Shown here: one piece after another, positions 1 to 5,140 of the stretch
How the letters are laid out: each line of letters starts with the position of its first letter
How positions within the stretch are numbered: position 1 is the first letter of the stretch
Assembly (NCBI GenBank): GCA_022712475.1
Contig: JALAGK010000539.1
Location: forward strand, 1-5,140
Origin: Enterobacteriaceae bacterium
GTDB lineage: Bacteria > Pseudomonadota > Gammaproteobacteria > Enterobacterales > Enterobacteriaceae
Reading direction: 5' to 3'
DNA length: 5,140 nt
Position numbers and translations under genes: made by a program
The notes under the pieces: generated by a model
The model's input: only the letters and a program-made list of their open reading frames with translations
The model's database searches: none
Told to the model about the DNA's origin: nothing

Positions 1-546
1 CATCCCGATATTCACGACGCCTTTTACAAGGTGTTTGATAAAGGCTGGATGGAGGATGCCGAAGGGCGAGTCGTCAGCTTCCGGCAGTGCTTTATTTTCC
101 TCACCTGTAACCAGGGGGCAGCCGAGATAGAGCAGGCGCTACAGCATCAGCCCGATATCAGCATGGCTACCCTGCGACCGCAGGTCTATGACGCACTCCT
201 GCGCAGTTTCGCGCCGGCATTACTGGCCAGGGTCAACATCATTCCTTATCTCCCCCTAAACCTGGAGGCGCTGACTGCGATTGCCACGCTTAACCTTGAG
301 CGCCTGAGCCAGAGGCTGTTAGCGCAGACGGGGGCGGCGCTTGTGATGCGCGGGGACATCGCGCAGTGGATAGCGCAACGCGTCGCCGGGCACCCCAACC
401 GCGGACGTGCGGTGGAAGAACTGCTGCGTCAGGCCGTGCTGCCTGTGATTGGCAATGAGGTTTTGCGACGCAGACGCGAAGCACAGCCGCTGTGCGAAAC
501 GTGCCTGGAGGTCAGTGACGCAGAGCTCAGCATCGCGTTCGTTTGA
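1..546 (+). CDS. clpV: ClpV (TssH), T6SS sheath-recycling AAA+ ATPase, C-terminal part only
   Basis: This is the 3' end of a class-B Hsp100/ClpB-like ATPase. The frame is open from base 1 and stops at TGA 544-546, so 181 residues are seen and roughly the first three quarters of the protein lie upstream. The fragment starts at HPD just after where the second AAA+ module's Walker B region should be. It then shows GRVVSFRQCFIFLTCNQG with the sensor-1 Asn at fragment residue 37, an arginine-finger segment (FAPALLARVN, Arg at 77), and a sensor-2 segment (RGRAVEELL, Arg at 136) where relatives usually have GAR. The ending lacks any long extension. Similarity to ClpV rather than housekeeping ClpB is supported by divergent motif spelling and by the vgrG gene 50 bases downstream. 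ClpV is a cytoplasmic hexamer that pulls apart contracted TssB/TssC sheaths for reuse. The ATPase motifs visible here look intact. The GTG at 31 is an internal Val codon, not the start. Confidence 0.94.
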   Translation, partial: HPDIHDAFYKVFDKGWMEDAEGRVVSFRQCFIFLTCNQGAAEIEQALQHQPDISMATLRPQVYDALLRSFAPALLARVNIIPYLPLNLEALTAIATLNLERLSQRLLAQTGAALVMRGDIAQWIAQRVAGHPNRGRAVEELLRQAVLPVIGNEVLRRRREAQPLCETCLEVSDAELSIAFV

Positions 547-567
547 GGCACGGTCAGGAGATTCAGG

Positions 568-606
568 ATGACAACATTTACCAGGAGGGAGGAACTATGC
601 CTTTAA
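568..606 (+). other. Possible 12-codon leader minigene overlapping the vgrG start
   Basis: ATG at 568 is preceded by AGGAG (556-560) at a good spacing of 7 bases. The frame reads MTTFTRREELCL and stops at TAA 604-606, inside the third and fourth codons of vgrG in another frame. Its codons 6-7 are AGG AGG, rare Arg codons in enterobacteria, and these same bases are the vgrG Shine-Dalgarno. Translation here would cover or open the vgrG ribosome site, so it could couple clpV and vgrG translation. It may equally be chance: there is no evidence of a functional peptide. Confidence 0.25.
583..593 (+). promoter_or_regulatory. Ribosome binding site of vgrG
   Basis: The purine run AGGAGGGAGGA contains a perfect AGGAGG (583-588), 8 bases before ATG 597. 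This decides the start: an in-frame TTG at 543 would add 18 residues unlike any VgrG N-terminus and overlap the clpV stop, whereas ATG 597 gives the expected MPLIEIEN beginning. Confidence 0.85.
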
Positions 607-2966
607 TTGAAATCGAGAACGATAAACTGGCATCGATAGATGCATTTCCTCTCAGTTTTACTACCCGGGAGCATCTGTCTGCTAATCCCATCTACAAACT
701 TGAGTTTCAGGTTAGCGATGCTGATTTGGATATAAGCGCCTTGCTCGGTGAGAGAGTCAAAGTCCGACTTGAATTGCCTGATTCAGGCGGCTATCGCACC
801 TGGTTTACTTACGTTGTTGCCGGTAAAGACGAAGGCCAGCGGCAGAATCAATTTATCTACAGCCTGGAAATGAGCACCTGGCTATGGTTTTTAATGCAAA
901 ACCGTAACTGCAAAATTTTTCAGGATCTCAATGCCATCGCGATCGTTGAGCAAATTTTTACGCGGTATAACTTTGCTGACTACCGGCTGGACCTGGAAGG
1001 TCATTACCTTACGCGCGAATACTGTGTTCAGTTTGCCGAAACGGATTTTAACTTCATCAGCCGCCTGATGGAGGACGAAGGGATCTGGTATTACTTCGAG
1101 CACGGTGAGGAGAACAATACGCTGGTGATCACTGACAGGCAGCAGTTTGCGTCGTTAGAAGACAGTTATGCCCAGTTGTTGTTCCTGCCCGACAGCGAGG
1201 AGCAGCGTGCTATTCGGGAAAGCGTTCAACGCATTCAGCGCTCCAGGCGTATTCACTCAAGCGAAGTGGTGTTGCGTGATTTTGACTTTCTCAATCCACG
1301 TAATCCGTTACAAACGCAGGTGGAAGAGCATCGTGCCCACCTTCAGGGCATTCCACTGGAATGGTACGACTATGCGGCGGGTTATACCGATACCCAGGAA
1401 GGCGAAACCATAGCGCGTTTGCGTCTTGAGGCGATGCAAAGCCATGGACAGCTCTTATATGGCGAAAGTAATGCGATGGGGCTGGTGGCCGGTCGCGCTT
1501 TCGAATTGTTACAACATCCGGATGCAGGGCGCAACCGCAGCTTCAAGCTTATCAGTTGCGACTACACCTTTTTACAGGATGGCCCGGATAGCGCAAGCCG
1601 GGGGCGGAATGTCAGTTGCCAGTTTCAGGCCTTGAATGATGATGTGCCATTTCGTCCATTGCTTGTTACGCAACGTCCGCAACTGCCTGGCATTCAGAGT
1701 GCCACGGTTGTGGGCGCAGAAGAGGCGGAAGTTCACACCGACAAATTTGCCCGCATCCGCGTGCATTTCCACTGGGACCGCTACAAAACCACCGAGCAGG
1801 ACAGCTCCTGCTGGATCCGCGTCGTTCAGGCATGGGCTGGCAAGGGCTGGGGCGTGGTGGCGATGCCGCGCGTCGGCCAGGAAGTGTTGGTAACCTATAT
1901 CGACGGTAACCTGGACAGACCCATGGTAACCGGCATTGTTTACAACGGTGAAAACCCGCCGCCGTATCGACTGCCAGACTACATCAATTACTCGGGCATG
2001 GTGTCGCGTTCTCTGCGCAACGGACAACCACAGCATGCAAGCCAGTTGACGTTTGACGATAACAGAGGCAGTGAACGAGTGATGTTGCATGCCGAGCGCG
2101 ATTTGCAACAAACCGTGGAGCGTAATGCCGTATCGGCGGTCGGGCAGGATAAATATGAAACCGTAGAGCGCACCAGTACCGACTGGTTTGGCAATCACGT
2201 TTCTTATAAGGATATGAACTTCGCTGTCACCGGCATGAACTTCAGCTTCACGGCGCTCAACGTGACGGGGACGGCAGTCAACCTCTATTACAACGGTTTT
2301 GAAATCGGCATTGTTCCCTTCGCTAATTATTTCAAAGTCACCGGCCTTTTCTTTCAGGGGTTCTCCGCCAGCTATACCGGCCTGAATACGTATATCACCG
2401 GTTACAACACCGGCATGACCGGGGTGAATGACTCCATCACCGGCGTGAGCAACTCCTTTACGGGAGTGAGTAATGGCATTACGGGGAGTAGCCACGGTAT
2501 TACCGGTTTTAGCAGCAGTTTAACCGGTTGTAGCACCAGCTTAACCGGCAGCAGCCACAGTGTGACGGGTGATGCGTCTTCCTTTACCGGCAGCAGTTAC
2601 AGCAATGTGGGATCCGCTATCAATGAGGTGGGCGTCGCCGTCAATACCGTCGGGAGTACCACAAGCGTAGTGGGAAGTTCCGTGAGTACGACGGGAAGCA
2701 ACATCAGTGCTACAGGTAGCAGTGTGAGCACAACGGCCAGCAGTATCAGCACCACGGGCAGCAGTATCAGTACCACCGGCAGCAGTATTAGCGCAACGGG
2801 CAGCAGTATTGGTACGACCGGTAGCAGCATCAGTAGCACGGGCAGCAGTATCAGTACCACGGGGAGCAGCATCAGCATGACGGGGCTTGCTGTTAGCTAC
2901 AACGCGGTGCAGTACGCCGATCATGGCATTGATCTTAAGACTGTCGGCATGCAGAGCAAGAACTGA
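597..2966 (+). CDS. vgrG: VgrG (TssI) T6SS spike protein with long heptad-repeat C-terminal stalk
   Basis: A complete 789-residue spike protein; VgrG trimers sit on the Hcp tube and carry effectors or a PAAR tip into target cells. Residues 1 to about 365 are the phage gp27/GpD-like hub, with the hallmark REYCVQFAETDFNF...EDEGIWYYFEH at 140-169. Residues about 369-457 are the gp5-like OB fold (ATVVG 369, YIDGNLDRPMVTGIVYN at 434-450, PPPY to 457). LTFDDNRGSERVMLHAERD (484-502) is the conserved lead into the needle. After a transitional, aromatic-rich stretch (540-595), residues 596-763 are 24 unbroken seven-residue repeats ending mostly in TG (late consensus SSISTTG), then a 26-residue tail. 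There is no DUF2345 signature and no room for a C-terminal enzyme domain, so this is a structural, non-evolved VgrG with an unusual stalk. It starts 50 bases after clpV and ends 13 bases before the DUF2169 gene, implying co-transcription. Identification as VgrG is secure; the role of the stalk is inferred. Confidence 0.96.
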   Translation: MPLIEIENDKLASIDAFPLSFTTREHLSANPIYKLEFQVSDADLDISALLGERVKVRLELPDSGGYRTWFTYVVAGKDEGQRQNQFIYSLEMSTWLWFLMQNRNCKIFQDLNAIAIVEQIFTRYNFADYRLDLEGHYLTREYCVQFAETDFNFISRLMEDEGIWYYFEHGEENNTLVITDRQQFASLEDSYAQLLFLPDSEEQRAIRESVQRIQRSRRIHSSEVVLRDFDFLNPRNPLQTQVEEHRAHLQGIPLEWYDYAAGYTDTQEGETIARLRLEAMQSHGQLLYGESNAMGLVAGRAFELLQHPDAGRNRSFKLISCDYTFLQDGPDSASRGRNVSCQFQALNDDVPFRPLLVTQRPQLPGIQSATVVGAEEAEVHTDKFARIRVHFHWDRYKTTEQDSSCWIRVVQAWAGKGWGVVAMPRVGQEVLVTYIDGNLDRPMVTGIVYNGENPPPYRLPDYINYSGMVSRSLRNGQPQHASQLTFDDNRGSERVMLHAERDLQQTVERNAVSAVGQDKYETVERTSTDWFGNHVSYKDMNFAVTGMNFSFTALNVTGTAVNLYYNGFEIGIVPFANYFKVTGLFFQGFSASYTGLNTYITGYNTGMTGVNDSITGVSNSFTGVSNGITGSSHGITGFSSSLTGCSTSLTGSSHSVTGDASSFTGSSYSNVGSAINEVGVAVNTVGSTTSVVGSSVSTTGSNISATGSSVSTTASSISTTGSSISTTGSSISATGSSIGTTGSSISSTGSSISTTGSSISMTGLAVSYNAVQYADHGIDLKTVGMQSKN
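2382..2885 (+). repeat. In-frame 21-bp tandem array (24 units) encoding the VgrG heptad stalk
   Basis: Reading vgrG from 2382, every 21 bases encodes one heptad, 24 times without a slip. Early units are divergent (LNTYITG, YNTGMTG, VNDSITG, VSNSFTG). Units 11-14 end in VG. Units 15-24 (2676-2885) converge on SSISTTG, and units 18, 19 and 23 encode identical heptads. At DNA level, units 18 and 23 differ at only two of 21 bases, both synonymous. One unit (17) ends in Ala instead of Gly. The gradient from degenerate to near-identical suggests more recent duplication at the 3' end. The seven-residue period with Gly at the end and alternating small/aliphatic residues suits a trimeric beta-helical stalk, but differs from the eight-residue VxGxxxxx repeat of phage T4 gp5. 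Confidence 0.9.
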
Positions 2967-2967
2967 G

Positions 2968-2975
2968 AAAGGAAG
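2968..2975 (+). promoter_or_regulatory. Ribosome binding site of the DUF2169-pentapeptide gene
   Basis: AAAGGAAG lies directly after the vgrG stop (2964-2966) and about 5 bases before ATG 2980. No terminator or promoter fits in the 13-base gap, so the gene depends on vgrG transcription and is probably translationally coupled to it. Confidence 0.7.
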
Positions 2976-2979
2976 CACT

Positions 2980-5140
2980 ATGCGCGTTATTCGACCTCAG
3001 CAGCTCATCATGCTGAAAAACAATTACCAGATTGGCCGGGATGCTTACATGGGCATCAGCGTCGTGGCAGGGTTTTATCTGTCGCGTCCATCACACTTTG
3101 TGACACAGGCTCAGGTCTGGAAGGCCTGGGAGTCGGCTCCGCTCTCATTCCACGTGCTCGACAGTGCAGAGCCTAAGCCGTTTGCGGAGTTTTTACTGGC
3201 CGGGCATGCAGGGATTGGTGAAGAGGTCAGCGCGCTGGATGTCATGGCGCGTGTCGGCCCGCTCACGCGCTGCTGGCGGGTCGAAGGCGAAAGCACAGTC
3301 GCAGGAATGCGTGTAAAACCGTTTCTGCGCATGCCTATGGATCATACGCAAACCTGGGGGGGAGGGGGGTGCAAAGATAATCCACTCGGCCGAGGTCACA
3401 GCGGGGGCGGACACCCAACGTTGATGTCCATTGGTATGGATGGGGCTGCGGTGGTGCGCTCGCCACTGGCGGCGCCTACGCCACTGCCACCGACGTTTCC
3501 GTCCCGGCAACATTATCTCGACCAGGTCACGCCAGAAATGTCAGATAAACACTATCTGGAAACCTGGTTTCCCGGCTTGCCGCCTTCGATAAATCGTCGC
3601 TATTTCCAGATGGCTGCGCCCTCGCAGTGGCTCAAAAAAGCACAGTGGCCTGATGAGGTTGAGTTTGAACTGCATGGTTTTCGTCCTGAGGGTGCTGTGC
3701 TGGCAGGGACATTTCCTTATGTACAGGCGCGAGTGAACGCGTGGCCACGCGCACAAGGCGAGCCACAGGAGCTGGTGATGCAGCGTAAAACGCTGTGGCT
3801 GCTGCCGGATGACGATATTGGCCTGATGGTCTTTACCGGGCATGTTCCTTTAGGGCATCTGTTTGATAAACCCGTTGAGACGCTGATGGTGGCGCTTGAC
3901 CCGGTACAGGCACCGCGCGAGGAAGCACATTTTATCGACGTATACGCACGACGCAGCCGTGAAGGCGCAGCGTCGTTTGAGTTTCTTAATGACGGTGATC
4001 TGATGCCACAGGACATGTCGCGTAATGTGATTCGCGAGCTGGCCGATCACCCAAGTTCCCGTCGTTACCGCGCACAACCGCAATCAGATAAGGACGTAGC
4101 GCGTTTTTATCAGGATGTGAATGAGGCTATTGCTCGTTACAACCAGTTGCACCATGGGCAGGATACGCCCAGCCAACCAGAAACAAACATCGTCAGTAAC
4201 GATGAATGGTTTACCACTACGGGGAATGGTGAGGGAGAAGCATGGCTGCGGGCAAATCACCATGACGCGCAAAACGTCACGTTTTCGGGAACGGATTTTT
4301 CAACGCAGATTTTGGCAGGCAAGCAGTTTCGCTATTGCACCTTTTATCACTGTAATTTTGAACAGGCCCAGCTGGTGGATTGCACGTTTGAGCAGTGCCG
4401 GTTTGTGTGGTGTGGATTTAGCCACGCGGTGCTTGAAAACGTGGCGCTGACAAGCTGTCTGTTCCGGCATTCACGCATGCAAACGGCACAGATAAAACGT
4501 GGTAAGTGGGAAAAAGTGAATGTGGAATCCAGCGGGTTTCAGATGAGCCACTTCACCGCGTGTACCTGGCAGATTGGCGCGGTAATGAAAGGTGATTTCA
4601 GCCAGTGCCATTTTGACGATTGCACACTCAACAACAGTTTTTTTTCTGACTGCCTCTTCTCCAGTAGCGTTTTCCAGCGAGGAGAAATTGCCTCCTGTGT
4701 ATTTGAAAAATGTACGGTACAGAAGGCCACCTTTAACGCAGGCACACTGCAAAAAAACTCACTGGTCGGGGGCGGCTGGCAGGAAAGCCACTTTAAAGGC
4801 TGCCTGGTTGAGGGGCTCACCACTGGGCTCGATATCGACCTGAGCAGCGTAAGCTTTGAACAGTGCAGCATGTGCAAGATTGGTTTTACCAGAGCCTGCC
4901 TGGAGGGGAGCCATTTCCACCACTGCACATTGCTGGAGGCGAGTTGTGATGGGGCGAATTTTGACGGTTCGCGGGTCACCGCCTGCGACATGGCCAGTGT
5001 TCGTCTCAAAGATGCGCTGCTAACTCGTTCGACATGGCGCGCCACCAGCTTACAGCAAAGTATGTTGTACAACGCCGACCTGCGGGATGCGGTGTTCAAA
5101 CAGTGCAATTTTGCGGGGGCAAACCTGGCGATGGTGAGCC
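2980..5140 (+). CDS. DUF2169 domain protein with long C-terminal pentapeptide-repeat domain; candidate T6SS adaptor (3' end beyond window)
   Basis: The frame opens at ATG 2980 and has no stop through 5140, giving 720 residues of an incomplete protein. Residues 1 to about 300 match the DUF2169 pattern: VKPFLRMPM (112-120), a Gly-rich segment then NPLGRG (126-139), YLETWFPGLPPSINRRYF followed by APSQW (192-217), FELHGFRP (229-236) and TLWLLPDDDIGLMVF (271-285). Residues about 300-430 form a charged linker. From 433 to the end there are 57 pentapeptide repeats (36 in register to 612, one extra residue at 613, then 21), predicted to fold as a right-handed four-sided beta-helix. No signal peptide or membrane segment is evident, so it should be cytoplasmic. 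DUF2169 proteins beside vgrG have been reported as adaptors that help load a PAAR/effector on VgrG; the position 13 bases after vgrG fits that role. The pentapeptide domain is unusually cysteine-rich (20 Cys). Its partner is unknown. Domain naming is from motif recall, not a search. Confidence 0.87.
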   Translation, partial: MRVIRPQQLIMLKNNYQIGRDAYMGISVVAGFYLSRPSHFVTQAQVWKAWESAPLSFHVLDSAEPKPFAEFLLAGHAGIGEEVSALDVMARVGPLTRCWRVEGESTVAGMRVKPFLRMPMDHTQTWGGGGCKDNPLGRGHSGGGHPTLMSIGMDGAAVVRSPLAAPTPLPPTFPSRQHYLDQVTPEMSDKHYLETWFPGLPPSINRRYFQMAAPSQWLKKAQWPDEVEFELHGFRPEGAVLAGTFPYVQARVNAWPRAQGEPQELVMQRKTLWLLPDDDIGLMVFTGHVPLGHLFDKPVETLMVALDPVQAPREEAHFIDVYARRSREGAASFEFLNDGDLMPQDMSRNVIRELADHPSSRRYRAQPQSDKDVARFYQDVNEAIARYNQLHHGQDTPSQPETNIVSNDEWFTTTGNGEGEAWLRANHHDAQNVTFSGTDFSTQILAGKQFRYCTFYHCNFEQAQLVDCTFEQCRFVWCGFSHAVLENVALTSCLFRHSRMQTAQIKRGKWEKVNVESSGFQMSHFTACTWQIGAVMKGDFSQCHFDDCTLNNSFFSDCLFSSSVFQRGEIASCVFEKCTVQKATFNAGTLQKNSLVGGGWQESHFKGCLVEGLTTGLDIDLSSVSFEQCSMCKIGFTRACLEGSHFHHCTLLEASCDGANFDGSRVTACDMASVRLKDALLTRSTWRATSLQQSMLYNADLRDAVFKQCNFAGANLAMVS
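3356..3369 (+). repeat. Interrupted poly-G tract (G7-A-G6) inside the DUF2169 coding region
   Basis: Fourteen bases consist of seven G, one A and six G, coding four glycines after Trp126 in the Gly-rich DUF2169 motif. Such runs are prone to slippage. Losing one G would lead to a TGA at 3422-3424, and gaining one to a TAA at 3378-3380, so either shift would remove most of the protein including the whole pentapeptide domain. Confidence 0.8.
4276..5140 (+). repeat. Pentapeptide-repeat coding region, 57 full pentads, cysteine-rich, open at the window end
   Basis: From Val433 the protein reads in perfect steps of five (VTFSG, TDFST, QILAG, KQFRY, CTFYH, CNFEQ and so on), with Phe/Leu/Met/Trp/Val or Ile at the centre of most units. 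Thirty-six units run without a slip to Gly612; one residue (Leu613) is inserted; 21 more units follow (TTGLD, IDLSS, VSFEQ, ...). Cysteine occupies the first position (the inward i-2 site) in 17 units. The DNA is not a recent tandem duplication: codons differ throughout, so the pattern is kept at protein level. Confidence 0.88.

Noticed and set aside
543..596. Upstream TTG start for VgrG at 543
   Set aside because: It would add 18 non-conserved residues and overlap the clpV stop; ATG 597 has a perfect Shine-Dalgarno and a family-like N-terminus.
1572..2495. Long antisense open frame (307 codons) opposite vgrG
   Set aside because: It lies wholly within a secure VgrG coding region, has no recognisable domain, and is explained by the codon bias of the sense gene.
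2382..2885. CRISPR-like or intergenic satellite array
   Set aside because: Units are 21 bp with no spacers, all in frame inside vgrG, so this is a protein repeat.
2886..2966. Evolved VgrG with a C-terminal effector domain
   Set aside because: Only 26 residues follow the last heptad, too short for a known catalytic effector domain, and no catalytic motif is seen.
2541..2978. Antisense repeat-rich frames opposite the vgrG stalk, including one that looks like a Leu/Val-rich membrane protein (2597-2878)
   Set aside because: Both are mirror products of the 21-bp array; the hydrophobic LLPVVLI pattern is just the reverse complement of the heptad codons.
4638..4758. Programmed frameshift sites: T8 (4638-4645) and an A AAA AAC heptamer in frame (4752-4758)
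   Set aside because: The A-heptamer -1 frame ends at TAA within about 13 codons, there is no clear stimulatory hairpin, and A AAA AAC is weak in enterobacteria; most likely chance homopolymers.
4539..5108. 189-codon antisense frame at the window end
   Set aside because: It overlaps the pentapeptide frame, whose strict five-residue periodicity proves the sense strand is coding; no independent support.
4276..5140. Qnr/MfpA-type pentapeptide (gyrase-protecting) protein
   Set aside because: Those are short stand-alone proteins of about 180-220 residues; this domain is fused to DUF2169, is much longer, and sits in a T6SS operon.

Overview
This window is the interior of a type VI secretion system (T6SS) gene cluster. 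It most likely comes from an enterobacterium or close gammaproteobacterial relative, judging by moderate GC, E. coli-like codon choice, strong AGGAGG-type ribosome binding sites and the style of the T6SS proteins. The species cannot be fixed from the sequence alone. Everything is coded on the + strand and packed like one operon. No promoter, terminator, RNA gene, insertion sequence or CRISPR array is visible.

Layout: (1) 1-546, the last 181 codons of clpV/tssH, the AAA+ ATPase that recycles the contracted sheath. (2) A 50-base gap holding a strong Shine-Dalgarno for vgrG and a possible 12-codon leader minigene. (3) 597-2966, a complete vgrG/tssI (789 aa) encoding the spike protein. It has standard gp27-like and gp5-like OB domains, then an unusually long C-terminal stalk of 24 consecutive seven-residue repeats, visible in the DNA as a 21-bp tandem array at 2382-2885. 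(4) A 13-base gap with a ribosome binding site. (5) 2980 to beyond 5140, a long open frame that stays open to the end of the window (720 codons seen). It has an N-terminal DUF2169-type domain and a long, cysteine-rich pentapeptide-repeat domain: 57 pentads with only one one-residue register slip.

How they fit together: VgrG trimers form the spike on the Hcp tube, and ClpV disassembles the spent sheath. DUF2169 proteins encoded next to vgrG have been described as adaptors that load effector or PAAR-type tips on a cognate VgrG. The third gene is therefore best read as a candidate adaptor or cargo-loading factor for this VgrG, with any effector/PAAR partner lying downstream of the window. The most unusual content is the pairing of a heptad-repeat VgrG stalk with a DUF2169-pentapeptide fusion. 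Both are long repeat-built beta structures whose details (seven-residue period, cysteine ladder, register slip) deserve a second look.
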